Shown one piece after another: positions 1-12,661 of a DNA stretch of 64,000 nucleotides (its first letter is position 1; every line of letters begins with the position of its first letter). The translations under genes were made by a program, and so were the position numbers. The notes below the pieces were generated by a model. The model worked only from the letters and a program-made list of their open reading frames with translations. It was not told where the DNA came from and did not search any database. Origin of the DNA: Gentiana macrophylla (Eukaryota > Streptophyta > Magnoliopsida > Gentianales > Gentianaceae); NCBI GenBank assembly GCA_026214975.1, contig JAOBSW010000577.1:1-64000 (forward strand), written 5' to 3'.

Positions 1-711
1 CTCGACAAGATTCAAAGCGGGCGAGCATGCAACGCGAGACCTAAGAAAGACACAAGAAGCACTTGGAAGATAAAAGGAAATTCGTATAGAAAACATATTT
101 ACCTTATGCGCCGACATCCCATACTCGGCGCACGGCAGCCCTCATAGCCTCATGGGATCAACAGAAGCTGCTGCCGATGTTGGCAGGAGCAATCTTTTAT
201 CACCGTCCCCACGGATAGGCGAGCCTCAGCGCTTCCATTTTCCGGTAAGCACAGAAGAGGAGGAACCGCCGATGAGTGACTCCATCATCACGCCCAACCA
301 GCGACGATTGATCGCAGCAAAGCCTCACAAAGTATAGAGGAATCGCCACGCCACAAACATACAAGGCAACAAAGCAATAAATGAACATACAACACAAAGC
401 CTTTATCATCGCCAAAGCATTCAAAACTCGAGGTGACATGCCTTTATCCAAATGGATTCAAAAGCTCCTTTTTTATCGCTTTTTATCAATGCCTTTATCA
501 ATGCCAAAGCATTCAAAAACTCGAGGTGACATGCCTTTTGAATGCCTTTTATCTGATAAAAGGCGCTGATCAAAGCTCCTTATAAACAAAATTCCCGCAA
601 ACAAAATTCCCGCAAAGAAACATACAGCGTCAAAGCTCCTCGTCAAAGCCTCGTCAAAGTATAGAGAAAGGTTTTAACGCTGTTCTGAGTTGAAGGATCA
701 GCGCTCGCCGA
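1..711. other. Unassigned repeat-like DNA, no gene
   Basis: Only short reading frames without recognisable motifs are present. The stretch holds repeated short words such as 'attcccgcaaa' and 'gtcaaagctcct', which suggests decayed retroelement sequence. It adjoins the truncated 3' LTR of the minus-strand element that starts at about 712. I see no host gene here. Confidence 0.4.
408..534. repeat. Direct repeat pair, ~90 bp apart
   Basis: A ~36-bp stretch containing 'aaagcattcaaaa', 'ctcgaggtgacatgcc' occurs at 408-443 and again at 498-534 with one inserted A and one substitution. The words 'cctttatc' and 'tttttatc' are also repeated between them, so this is a local tandem duplication inside repeat DNA. 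Confidence 0.7.
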
Positions 712-3517
712 AGCTCGATTTCTATGAGAAACATACGAGTATGGAGAGAATTGATATAAAATATATCCTTATAAAACGATAAAATCACCCTTAACAACTC
801 CCCCCACATTTAAACCTTGCTCTGTCCCGAGCAAACAAAACAAGAACATACTATCAAGAATCCACATAACTCCGACACGAGATATAGTCAAAATCATGAC
901 AAGCTAGTATTCAAAGAATCGATCTCACTCGGTGATGTGTGCAGTAACCTACTAAACTTCCACCGATCCTCTCTTGATATAATACATCAAACACTAACAG
1001 CTTATCCGTCAACTAAACGATAACTTCACCTATCTACAAAGACTTACCTAACAAAACTAATTACCAAGAACATAGTAACCAACTCACAATTAAACTCCTT
1101 TACTTAGTACCAAGAAAATACCTCTCGGTCTCTACCTGGTTTAGATCAACTTGACTTAGAGTTCCAAAAGCGATATTTTATATTTTATATTTCCTATCGT
1201 CGCTTGCCTCAAAAGTATAACACACCCCTACATTAGAGGCAACACCCCGAGATCACTCAATCCTCATCGTCTAAGGTAAATCACACTCTAATTGGGGCAA
1301 GATTCAAATGGACTCGAGGTGATAGTTACAAACAAAATTCCCGCAAAGAAATTCTATTCATTTATTATTTATAGATATATATATATTTTTAAATCTCTTT
1401 GAAAACTCTCGATCAAATATATTTCTAACACATTCAAGACTCTCAAAGTTCTCAAGAACACTAAGGTAACCGAGATTCTAATCGTGAATATAGCACTAGT
1501 TCTTAACTTTCATTAATGCTAAATAAGTGTTATCTCAGATCGAGAATTAACTTTCCTTTAACTAACCGAAACTATTCTATATTTGGCTCTTCATCTAATA
1601 GGTTCGTGAAATGAAGTTCAAGTGAGTATCGAATCTACCAAACCTATTCTTAAACATGATATGACTACCGATAACAACTAAAGGTGACAGATTATAAAAC
1701 TAGCATGCGGTTGAAATGTTACTCGACTAAACAAAAATTTTGAAAATTTAGCACTTTCATAGAAAATTATAACTCATATGAGCAAATGAAAGTAGATACA
1801 CAAAACCCATCCCCTCCCCACACTTAGATTGCAACTTGTCCTCAAGTGTGAATGAAAAGAAAACTTAGCCGATTCGTTGTTCAAAGAATGGAGCTATTCT
1901 CGAAGTGGGTCGACTCTCACGTTAAATGCTCAACGAATCCAGAGGATCTGGACCATCCACCGAAAATCAAATCGCCTAAAGCTCACAATCGCTAATGCAA
2001 ATACCTCGCACACTTGACAAACATGAAATACCTGTGGATAGGGGAAGATAATATATAAAGCACAGAAAGGAAGTCTAGAGAATTTTTAGATTAAGCTCAT
2101 ATAAAGATGGACATATACACGGAATATTACAAAATAGTAGGCTAGGTGCAACTATATGAAAATGCATTACAATGCAATCTACGTGAAAATCCTAAAAATA
2201 AAATAAAAACGAGGTAGTATTACTGAAAACCGGCGCTAACTACACTCAAAAAAAGAAAATAAACTGTGGTATTATTTAAAACCGACAAAGTGACTACACT
2301 TAAGAAAAATAAAAGGAAAAATAGAAAACAATGCAACTATATGAAATGCAACTAAATGAAATGCATTTAAATGATATGCAAAAAGAAAATAAAATAAAAG
2401 AAAGAAAACTAGCCCACTATATGCAACACGACATATATATAAACGCTCACCACATAATGACAAAGTTACGATAAACGACTAAAGGTCGGCCCATTACGCA
2501 AAGGTAGACGCGCTTTAAGACTCATTCAAGGTGATAGCATTATGGAAACTAACAGCTAATATACTAAAACAGATATAACTCGGGATGGAAAAGGACGAGC
2601 ATACGGAAACCGGCTAAAGAGCTACCCATAAGGAACTATAAAAACAAGGAAGCACATAAGTCTCAAAGCTTAAAAGATTCATCATAACGATATGTAGCAT
2701 ACGGGAACCGACATTAGCTACTAATTAACAATAAGAATAGCTTATAGCATACGAGAACCGACAAGAATTATAACTGCATAGATGAATCATGCATATAAAA
2801 ATTAATCGGCTTATTTAACATGGATTCATAGATGGAAAGGTAAAACATATAAGTTCGTGACATCTATGTAAACATCAATTAGCCACGTAAGCTCGAATGA
2901 AAAATCCACATCAAATAAAAGCATTAAAAATAAAATCAAGAAATTTAGAACTGGATCAACCCCTCGACTAACGCTTCATCGAAGCGCTCGTGAATCGATT
3001 TAACGCTCATCTTTTCAAACGCCGCTTGCTCTTGAAAACCTCCGTGACGGGCGCTCAGAATTCCGCACGCCCGCCTGATCCTTCAACTCGTAATCGTTAA
3101 AACCTTTCTCGACGGACGAATGCTCATACACTCCAGCTGCTCTTTCTTCGCAAGTTGTGGGCCGGACGAAGGCTCACTTACTTGGACGCCCTGGCCCAAG
3201 CATCGAATTTTGCACAGTAAACGCAGGAAAACATGTTAGAAAAACCCTATACTTCAGATCATCAAATTATATCACAAAGACACACATCATATATCACAGA
3301 GCAAACACATCAAATTATAGCACAAAAGTGGTTAGACTAGATTAGGTTACACTTCACGCTTCACAAATCGAGTAAAAACTTTTGCACATTCTTAACCCAA
3401 CGGTCATCAAACATGGCAAAAATAAAACTCTCGATTTGTTAAACGCTACTTTTATTGAAATAAAATAAATCGCCACAAAAAATCGAACTAACAAGACTAG
3501 ATTCAACATGACACCTA

Positions 3518-3535
3518 TTCCCGGCAACGGCGCCA
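3518..3535 (-). other. Primer binding site matching tRNA-Asp
   Basis: The minus strand reads TGGCGCCGTTGCCGGGAA four bases after the LTR end. This is complementary to the 3' end of plant tRNA-Asp, the primer known for several Ty3/gypsy lineages such as Athila. It fixes the element's orientation and the LTR edge at 3540. Confidence 0.75.
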
Positions 3536-3539
3536 CTTT

Positions 3540-5250
3540 TGTTGGGGAGATTTTGCATCATTAAAACAAAAGAAAATTTATAAACCTATACTACTCATGC
3601 AAAACTACCTCCCAACCGGCCGAATACCGGTAGTTGCTAGTAAAGTTGGATAAGTACGGGTATCGATCCTCGTGGAATTGGGATGTCGAATCTAACTTCA
3701 TTAATTCCTCCTTTATTAACTAAAACCTAAACCTAAACTAAAACGGAAAAGTAAATCGACAGAGGATTGTTAATCCAAAGCCAGAAGGATAAAAGCGATA
3801 AAACATAAATAAAACTACATCTACGTAAAGCGTAAATCTATCTATCGAACAACCATGAACAAACCATGATCAACCTCTTCCCAACAACCATCATCTCACC
3901 GAAAGAAATAAGATCAACACATATTCATTCACAAGTTATCTTGATTATTATCTTATCTAAAGAAGCGCTTCTCTTCCGATTTATCACGCCATTCATTAGT
4001 TTGCCTTCCGGTCTTAACTAACATCTATACGAAGCAAAGATACGGATTAAATCCTAATCTAACAACCTTATCCCTCAACTTCCGCTTGTTGGAATAATAA
4101 TTGTTAATCTCTATCATGGCAATCTAACGAATTTATTAACTCGCTATCTAAATTGATTAACATACAGCCATACAAACATGAGAAAGAACAAGAACAACAT
4201 AAGGAAATAAATACACTTAAAAATCCTATCTTTCCGTAACGGTGATATCCCCTTAATTCAATTCTAGGATAATCCTGCATCGAATTAATTCTAATTGTGG
4301 TTCTCGTGAAACCTAGATAATTAATCTACGAACTCTCGTTATGTATAGATTAAAAATCTAATCTTTCCTATGGTGATCTAAACTACACCGACTTCCGCCA
4401 TACGGTAGCATCAAATCATGCAATCATCTTCCGATTTATATTGCAAGATACAAATAAACATAGAAAAGAAACAATTCAATTAAAACTTACAAAACATCCA
4501 TCAAAAGAATTAAAGTTGCAGCTGGAAAGAGGGAGCTTCAAGGCTCCTCCATGGTCTGCTCAACTTCATCATGCTCGAACAAGAAAAGAAAAGCTTAACT
4601 AAATAAAACCTATCTATCTTGCCACCCCAAATTTCTCCCAAAAGTGGGTCAGCACCTAGGTTGCTCTCTATGATTGGGGATCAATAGAGTCGTAAAATAT
4701 ATGTTTTAGGGGTTGAAAACGCGCTGCTATTTATAGAAAATCTGAGGCGGTTGCTAAGAACGGTGCCTGACGCCCGCTCACAAGGTCGGACGCCCGTCCA
4801 CTATTTTCAGCAACAGCATCCAAACTTGTAACGCCATATCTCGGGCCTCGTAAGTCGGAATGGAGTGATTCAAAATCCTGTAGAATCCTCTCTTCAAGCC
4901 CTACAACTCTTATCTTGAGGTCGAGAGTCAAATCAGTTTATATCATATCAAGAACTGCGTTGCAAGGTCGTCACTACTCGGAATCCTGATTTTCCGACAT
5001 TTATCTTGCTTGATTTCTTTCCTTATATCTTTCAATCTTCCATAACTTTGATTGATCCTTTCCAAGCACGAATTTGGCTCTCTAAAATCCTCTCTTCCAT
5101 CATCAATGAGTATCTACAACAATAGGAAAACATACCAAAGCTGCACGATTTCCAAAATAACATAAAATCATCATTTAAGCACATAATTCGTTACATTTTG
5201 CAATTAACCTATTAAAACACTATTTACTCAATACTTCAATATAAAGCCTG
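3540..5250 (-). repeat. LTR of the LARD-type element (copy 1, 5' LTR)
   Basis: The plus strand starts TGTTGGGGAG at 3540. The sequence is the diverged reverse complement of the LTR at 6246-7866; both hold the same segment around 'gcgttacaagtttgg' / 'ccaaacttgtaacgcc'. Homology on the far side stops at about 5250, so roughly 80 bp of the LTR start seems missing. Between 5250 and 5330 short pieces of the LTR edge ('attaacctattaaaacac') are duplicated. Confidence 0.6.
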
Positions 5251-5330
5251 AGGATCAATACTCAATACTTCAATACTTCAATTAACCTATTAAAACACTA
5301 TTTACTTCAAAATATGAACAAGAATATTTC

Positions 5331-7866
5331 AATTGCATGCTAGTTTTATAATTTGGCACCCTTAGCTTGTTATCGTAGTCATATCATGTTCTGAGAATAG
5401 GTTTAGTAAGTCGATACTCACTTGAACTTCATTTCACTTAACCTATTAGATGAAGAGCCAAATATAGAATAGTTTCCGGTTAGTTAAAGGAAAGTTAATT
5501 CTTGATACAAATAACACTTACTTAGCATTAATGAAAGTTAAGAACTAGTGCTATACTCACAGCTAGAATCTCAAGACTTTAGTGTTTTTGAGAACTTTGA
5601 GAGTCTTGAATGTGTTAGAAATATATTTGACCTAGAGTTTTCCAAGAGTTTGAAAATATAAAATATATATATATCTATAAATAATAAATGAATAAAATTT
5701 CTTTATGGGAATTTTGTTTATATCTATCACCTCGAGTCCATTTGGATACCGCCCCAATTGGGAGTGTGGTTTACCTTGGACAAGTATGATGGATTGAGTG
5801 ATCTCAGGTGACCGCCTAATGTGGGGAGTGTGTTATACTTTTGAGACGCGACGATAGGAAATATAAAATATAATTTTTTGGAATTTAAGTCAAGTTGATC
5901 TAAACCAAGAGAGACCCGGAAGGTATTTTCTTGGCACTAAGCAAAGGAGTTTAGCTGTGAGTTAGTTACTATGTTCTTGGTAATTAGTTTTGTTAGGTAA
6001 GGTCGTAGAGATAGAATGAAGTTTTCGCTAGCTTGACCGGATAATCATAGTGCTTGATGTATTATATCAAGAGAGGATCGTGGAAGTTTAGTAGGTTCTC
6101 GCACACACATCACCGAGTGAGGTCGATTTGTCAATACTAGCTTGTCATGATTTTGACTATATCTCGTGGTCGTGTTATGTGGATTCTTGATAGTATGTTC
6201 TTGTTTTGTTTTACCTTATGACGAGCAAAAGTTTAAGTGGCTGGGTGTTGTTCTGTAGTCAATTTGTAGTGTTTTTAATGATATATTTTATATCAATATT
6301 CCCCATATATGGATGTTTTTCATAGAAATCGAGCCTTATATTGAGATATTGAGTAAATGGTGTTTTTAATAGGTTAATTGCAAAATGTAACGATTTATGT
6401 GCTTAAATTGTGATTTTATGTTATTTTGGGATTGTGTTACGCTTTGGTATATTTTCCTATGTTATAGATACATATTTTGGCATGCAAGAGGATTGAATGA
6501 TGAGGTTTTGCATGGAAGAGAAGTGAAATGGAAGGAAGATGGAGATAAAGCTTGGAATGAAGTATTCAAGCAGCCGAACTTCCGACGCAGTTCTTGATAT
6601 GATAACAACTGATTTGACTCTCGACCTCAAGAGAAGAGTTGTAGTGCTTGAAGAGAGGATTCTACAGGATCTTGAATCACTTCATTCCGACTTACGAGGC
6701 CCGAGATATGAGCGTTACAAGTTTGGATAATGAGGCTGTGTATTGGAAAATTCAAAACGACTCGGATACGACGGGCTAGTCAAAAAGGCGTTTTTAAAGA
6801 AGAGTCCTTAATGGAAGTTGTAGAGTTTTCCGAGGGCTTAATTATGACATTCGGATCATAATTTTTGGAGGTCTACAACTCAAGATATGAATTTTAGAAG
6901 TTTTATTCCAATAAATATCTTCAAAAGGATAAGCAGCTAATTTAATTAAAAAGAATTATCATCACCGACATTAGCATATATTAATTCAGCCGACATATAT
7001 CCCTATAAATATATGCATGCATTCCAACCCTAATTATAATCTTGAACATTCAGCAAGATATTCTTAGAGCAAAGAAAGGAGCAAATGGCAACTTGAGGAG
7101 TTATAATCGGTCACCCGAGCCTTGTGCTCGGGTGATCCGGTGTTAGATTAGATGTCGCTTTTCTTCCGCTGATTCATGGATTCAATCATGTACCAAACTA
7201 TGTGAGTTTATTTATTTAATTTATTCAATCCTTTTATTTTCATGATCTTTAATTTATGTTGTATCTTTCATTCGATTCACGATGCTATCAGGTGAATTAG
7301 ATCGAGAGATCGCTTGCTATTGATACGCTTACAACATACGGAAGTTGCGTAGACTAGATCACCATAGAAAGATAGGATTTTTAATCATTAATGATGACAA
7401 ATTAATCGATTAATTATCTAGGTTGTTAGATTCTAAAATACGAGAGTTAACCTGAATCTACACCGAGTTTTGTTTGGTAAATCGATCTCAACATTCGGAA
7501 GATGAGAGATTGATAAATTGGACTCACTAAGGAATTAGAATCCATAGCTTGAGATTAAATTCACTAAGGAATTAGGATTTGTATCTCGTGTAAAGGTGAA
7601 ACCACAATTTGAATTAAAATCACGAGATGAACTAGATTGAGATCACTTGGTTTGTGCATTGTTTGATCCCATGTATCCTTAGTTTAGGTTTTTATTATTT
7701 GTTCTAGCTTAGATTTATTTTAGTTGTTTTATTTGTTCTTCGTTTATTTGTTTTCGTTAGTAACAATTGAGAGGATTAATTAGATTAGATTCAACATCCC
7801 TTTTCCCTCGAGGATCGATAATTGCATTTATCCAACTTTACTAAGAACTACCCGGTATTCGAATAG
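5331..7866 (+). mobile_element. Non-coding gypsy-like LTR element, copy 2 (3' half), inverted relative to copy 1
   Basis: 5331-6235 is the reverse complement of about 813-1770, that is, the 3' internal part of the same family. It ends in a degenerate polypurine tract (6228-6245) followed by a 3' LTR from about 6246 to 7866. The LTR contains 'ccctataaatatatgc' near 7000, a plausible TATA region. Homology to the other LTR ends at about 7866, short of the expected ...CCAACA end. The two copies therefore face opposite ways with their LTRs and 3' internal parts forming a large inverted repeat. Confidence 0.55.
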
Positions 7867-9845
7867 ATGTTAACGGGTCGCCCTAAGGGAGTGGAATGTT
7901 TATCGGATCAAGGAACAATTATCTTATCGATTATGTCACGACTATTAACTAAACTAGGTTTAAACTAATTATGAACAAGAAAACGACGATGAACAAGAAC
8001 TTCGATGAATAGTAAATTTGCGTAAAGTCACTTGAAGTATGTAATGAACAGGATTGAGTACAGGGAGATTTAAGCCACTTGGAGTCTAGTCCGCGCGGCG
8101 CCCGGCTCCCAAAATGCGGAATGGCTATCCGACCTGGATTGCACCCGCAGAGACTTTGACTCAGCTTATAGATTTTGTTGTCGGGCTGGTAAAAAGGGCG
8201 AGGCCTCCCTCACGCGCCTCACGCCACCTCGCCCGGAGTTTGGGTGCCGACTAAATCATGGAACTCCCAAAATGCACTCCAAGGAGGGCTCAATTCCATT
8301 AAGGCGGCACGTCGCAATAAACGCCGCCAGGGTCCTAACAAAGACAGGTGAAAGTCCGCCGGCAAGGCTTCAAAGAAATACATCACTCCACCAAAAAAGG
8401 ATCGAAAGGGCCTCGAACCCGCCAGAAATTGTCGTGCGAACGCATAACCGGGTCTCTGGCAGAGCCCGCAAGTATACTCATATCGCCGATCGCCCATGCA
8501 CGGGCAAAATGATAGTCATCGGAGAGCTGGTATCGGGCGCGGATAGCGTGTTAAAGTCGCGCCGCGCCAACAAAGATCTCCATTCAGACGACAGCCACGA
8601 TGCATGGCCTTCGCCTTGCCACCCTCTTCCAAAGACTCCGCAGCCTTCAAGCCGATCCGATTTTCCTCTCGCGGGCGGAGCTAGCAGGTCCGGGTGCCCC
8701 ACGGCCGCCCCTTCGCTTTTGGCGGCCTCGGGCCGACGCCGCCCGAATCCTTTCACCGCGCCTTAGAAATTCGCCTCGGGAGCTGGCGTCGTAAGGATTC
8801 GTAGCACCGAGTGCCCTCGTTATAAGGAGCCTTTGGCCTCGCCGCCTCGAGGCGTGAGTCCTCTTCGCCGAATGAGAAGGAGAAACCTCGCCGCCACTTT
8901 TTCTCGCCCCGCCATCACCATAATTAAATTCTTCGTGATCATTGTCGGCCCATGCTGTGCGACATGCCGCAAAATGAAGAGAGGTGGATCAACGCTCATT
9001 CAGTCGACATCGCTTCCATTTCCCGCTGCACACCAACAAAGACAGGGGCAACGGGTCATAAAGAAATACTACACGGAAAATTGAAAATTGCTCCCTAATC
9101 CTCAAGGCTTCAAATTCACAAAAGAAGGTTTAGGCATACGGATTCACACCGGTTAAAACCTCAAAATCCGAATATCTACGGGACAAAAAGCGACTTATGA
9201 TCTATACAGCCATGAATCAACCACTTAAATGACGATCAACAAAGAAAAACCCAAAGTTGTTAGATCGGATAAAGATGGTACCTTTATGATCCGGATGGCG
9301 TAAAATTGGGAAGACAAAGATGATCACTCCGATCACAAAGCGGCTCACCCGATGAAGTTCAAACACACTCACTTTAATTTTGGAAACTTGGTTCCAAATC
9401 ACCACAAGATGCTCTTGATTTCTCGCTTGGTAGAAAGGATTTCGATCAAATTGTAAAATTTTAGAAAAGGTTTTCGTAAAGGTGGAAGAAGGAAGCGGCA
9501 ACGCCTTAAATAGACAAGCACTCAACCAACCAACGGCCGTGATTGTCTTCATCCAACGGTTCGGGTTTGCGCGGAAAGCAAAAGTTTCGAATTGACACGA
9601 CGCTTTGAAATTTGAAGTTTGCGTAAAAACGAACGCCATCATCACTACCGTCACGACTCACGGCGAAACGTCACCTTGTCGAATCGAAAGGACGCCACAT
9701 TTAATGATACGCAGCTGCTCGCAGCCCATTTATATTGCTCCACGTTGCACGCCCGCCGAATAGCGCATGTACGCTTTGGCGCCGCCAACACAAATGACTT
9801 CGCCATCTCGCCTCGGGATCGCAGAAATGATTAAATCCTGTAAAC
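7867..9845. other. GC-rich anonymous repeat DNA, no recognised gene
   Basis: From about 8080 the base composition jumps to GC-rich with many CpG and GCC/CGC words, unlike the AT-rich flanks. Open frames of 60-164 codons occur on both strands (for example 8272-8766 plus, 9217-9654 minus). They overlap on opposite strands and show no motif I know, so I read them as composition-driven. The most likely origin is a decayed LTR retrotransposon. Confidence 0.4.
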
Positions 9846-10200
9846 TCAACATGTCGCACAACGAGCACGGACGATTTACATCGCAAGCTCTCAAGTCGTT
9901 AGCCGCAGCCGATCGGCATCAGTCTCCTCTCGAGCCATATCTCGATCGCTTATGTATTGGCACTCAACATGTCGACCTCGGTCGCACTAACGAGCACGGA
10001 CGATTTACATCGCAAGCTCGTCGCTCGCCGCAGCGATGACTGCAACTCCTCACGGCATATCCGATCGCCGGCGTCGCGGCACCTTAACATGTCGACCTCG
10101 GTCGCACTAACGAGCACGGACGATTTACATCGCAAGCTTCGCCGCAGCCGCAGCCGACTCGTAGCAGCCTCGCGCATATCTCGATCGCTTCTATGTCAGG
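9846..10200. repeat. Tandem repeat, three copies, period ~120 bp
   Basis: The block 'acgagcacggacgattta' followed by 'catcgcaagct' recurs at about 9860, 9982 and 10105. Each copy is preceded by 'aacatgtcg' and followed by 'atatc(t)cgatcg'. The second and third units also share 'cctcggtcgcactaacg'. Short tandem arrays like this are common in untranslated regions of plant gypsy elements, which fits the setting. Confidence 0.8.
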
Positions 10201-10528
10201 CACCTCAAGTCGCCGTCAGATGTCATCACACTCCTCACAAGGCCCACAAATCGAAGTGTATCCCAAACGGACGGAACGGTTCAAAAGCCATCATTGGTGG
10301 TCTTCCAGTTTTAGCCGCTTGATAGTGGCTACTTTGACTAGTGGACTATTCCGGACTAAAATAGCCCATGATTACCCACCATAAATAACCGCCCTTCGAA
10401 TGCTCATAATGACGGTAAACCTCTCAGATAACCATCATTACGCCGGTCATTATGATCGCCTCTTCAGATAGCCGCCGCCTCCGCTCGCTTACCATTATGG
10501 TAGTCCATGCCAAACATGCCACCTCCTC

Positions 10529-10535
10529 TATAAAA
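10529..10535 (+). promoter_or_regulatory. TATA-like box in retroelement DNA
   Basis: TATAAAA lies in 'cctctataaaagccacc', with an unstructured CT-rich stretch and a reading frame starting at about 10579. It probably belongs to an LTR rather than a host gene, because the downstream frame is only a repeated short peptide. Confidence 0.35.
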
Positions 10536-10632
10536 GCCACCATGTTACTACCTTCTCCACAAATGCTTACTCTCCCATTTGAGTCACTGCTTCTTTCCTT
10601 ACAAAATCCCTAAAAACAAGAATGTCTCTGGG

Positions 10633-10754
10633 CCGATAATGATGAATACGAAGTTTATGGAGGAGTACAACCCATCGCTTGGGAGAACAACCGGCTTGAA
10701 CAACCCATCACCGATAATGATGAATACGAAGTTTATGGAGGAGTACAACCCATC
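10633..10754 (+). repeat. 44-bp direct repeat, 78 bp apart
   Basis: An identical 44-bp stretch beginning 'ccgataatgatgaatacg' and ending 'gagtacaacccatc' occurs at 10633-10676 and 10711-10754. The phrase 'atccctaaaaacaagaatg' is repeated at about 10605 and 10752. In the plus frame it encodes the same short peptide twice (MMNTKFMEEYNPS). Confidence 0.85.
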
Positions 10755-11953
10755 CCTAAAAACAAGAATGTCTCACTGAACTGGCTTGCATTTTCTCCAC
10801 AACCCATCAGTGGGAGAACAACCCCAATCTCAATACCACGAGTAGAAATGGAATGTAATCTCGATACCGCCGCCTTCCTCGCCGCCCCGAGATTATGGAG
10901 TTAGAGCGTGAAGAGGAAGTCGAGATAAGTGAATCCTAATCTTGCGAGCTCATAGGAGGATCAGAGGTATTCATCGGCGATCGGATCCGCAGATCGCCCA
11001 GAGCGCATTATTCAAAAATTTGTGCGCCTAATCCGGAGTGGAAACCGCCAGGGGCCATGGTCGACGCTGCCGGGAAGAATGGCAAAGCGCCTTTCACCGT
11101 AGTTGGGCCCTTACAATCACCGAGTCCGCAAGCCGAGATCCAAGATAAGAGAAGATCGCTTCCTATATGAGGAGGAGGACGACCGGCAGCCCGGATGAGA
11201 GAAGATCGCCTCCTATATCGGAAAAAAGGGCGGCCGGGTAGGTCGGCTTCCTTGTCGCCATGCATCGATCGCGAACTATCAAGCGCCGATGTCGACTCAG
11301 CATCACCACTAACGTGTACTAGAGGAGGAGGAAACCTACTGCAGTGATTGGCGTGCCTTTCAGATAGGGCCAATTTCACGATGCGCCGCGGGTTATGTTG
11401 CATCAACTTCATGTCACAACCCCGCCGCTTCGCTCAAGGAGCGGTCTTGAGATTTTCGATACAAACAGAGAGTACTTTTTTCCTTGCTTAAGATTTTTTC
11501 CCACCGGGTTTTTCTTAAGAGAGGTTTTGATGAGGCTCTACTAGTTTGTGTCCCTAATCATGAGTCCGCCAACTTTTGTCTTCCAAGAGTGTTCATCAAC
11601 GAAGACTCTCGACTGCAATACTACTCTACGCCGCAACGATTTTCCGCCGCAGTAGTAGGGGCCATTGATGATACGGAACCCGACACGGTCCCATTATTCC
11701 CGGTCAACTCATCGGAGGGCATAAGTCAAACTCTTTCCTCGAACATGACGCGCTGACGCCGCCAACTCCTTGGCCACCCCGCCAAAGATCTTTCAAGATA
11801 AGGGCCGCCACAAGACGGGCGGACCCATTTATATGAGAAACTCCACCGCTTAATGGAAAGTTCATAAGCTTAGATAGAGTGCGGGGCCAATCGCCATCTG
11901 TCGGGCATCGACACCGCTTAGCACGAGTAGTCTTTACGCCTTTATCCTTTCCC

Positions 11954-11960
11954 TATAAAT
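11954..11960 (+). promoter_or_regulatory. TATA-like box in retroelement DNA
   Basis: TATAAAT sits in 'ccctataaataccccc', the usual look of a plant LTR promoter. No convincing coding sequence follows; the copia LTR begins about 240 bp downstream. Confidence 0.35.
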
Positions 11961-12202
11961 ACCCCCACTATGACATTAATGAAGATATAGAACAACTTTT
12001 GCGCATTTATTTCCATGAGCAATCGCTGCATCTCTCTCTCATTTATTGCTTTATATTACCACCGTGAGTCCGCCACCAACCTCGATAAACGCCACCGTCC
12101 GACGGCGATAACCTCATTGATCGGAACACCACGAAGAGGCCGATATCCCACATCCAGTGTTTGCTATCCTAACTACCTCCGACGGAAATGGACCCGCCAC
12201 AA

Positions 12203-12661
12203 TGCAAATTTACTTATTTTATCTAACTTTATTTACGGTTAGATTACACCTTTTTGCATATAACTAAGTTCCAATCACCATCCAACTTGTGGAACTTAGA
12301 TTTTGTATTATTAAGGTATATGTAATCGCTTAGGTCATCACTGCATTTCCCTAAATTTCGATTCCATATCCTTGACTTTAATCACTAAGTTTGATCCCTT
12401 AGCCTTCATTAAATCGAAGTTTGAGCCTCTCAATTTTCGCCTTCAAGCAGGTTCCCGACTAATCTCATCGACCTAGCTACCCCATCGATTTAGACACTGG
12501 CCACCGATATAAGTCACCGACCATTATAGTGCTTGTTTGATCAAACCTATATACAGATCAAACTCTAATAAACCTATACATTTGATCTAGACATCTTTTG
12601 CCTTCAGACTATAACAGTTTAGTCCGGCACTCATCACTTAAACTCGTAAATAAGTCCAACA
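12203..12661 (-). repeat. Truncated 3' LTR of the Sirevirus-like element
   Basis: It matches about 31790-32231 of the 5' LTR in the same orientation: both contain 'aagttccaatcaccatccaa', 'ttgatctagacatctttt' and end 'aagtccaaca'. The remaining ~1.25 kb of the LTR is missing where it meets the GC-rich repeat DNA. Confidence 0.85.

Larger units (their letters stand above)
712..5250 (-). mobile_element. Non-coding gypsy-like LTR element (LARD type), copy 1
   Basis: Read on the minus strand this has the order of an LTR retrotransposon: an LTR (about 5250 to 3540, ending ...CCAACA), a primer binding site, ~2.7 kb of internal DNA, a polypurine tract (812-797, AAATGTGGGGGGAG), and the first ~85 bp of a 3' LTR (796 to about 712), where it breaks off. 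No gag or pol domain can be read in the internal part, so it is probably a non-autonomous large retrotransposon derivative. The 5' edge of the 5' LTR is also incomplete compared with copy 2. The assignment to gypsy rests on the tRNA-Asp primer site and the PPT style, not on protein. Confidence 0.6.
10201..12202. other. LTR-retroelement-like DNA, no recognised protein
   Basis: The stretch has two LTR-promoter-like blocks (TATA at 10529 and 11954). Between them, at about 11490-11535, is the block 'cccaccgggtttttcttaag' and 'gaggttttgatgaggc', wording typical of the region next to plant LTR-retrotransposon ends. Frames at 11008-11412 (minus) and 11484-11756 (plus) carry no motif I recognise. It abuts the truncated copia 3' LTR at about 12203. 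Confidence 0.4.

Noticed and set aside
4731..6730. Similar peptides at 4731-4931 (minus) and 6539-6730 (plus) as a conserved small gene
   Set aside because: They are the same LTR segment in two inverted copies; neither has gene context.
8272..8766. 164-codon open frame on the plus strand, the longest uninterrupted one in the GC-rich block
   Set aside because: Two other open frames overlap it on the opposite strand, it has no motif or start context, and high GC removes stops. Probably chance in repeat DNA.
9217..9654. 145-codon minus frame
   Set aside because: No recognisable domain, irregular composition, and position inside anonymous repeat DNA.
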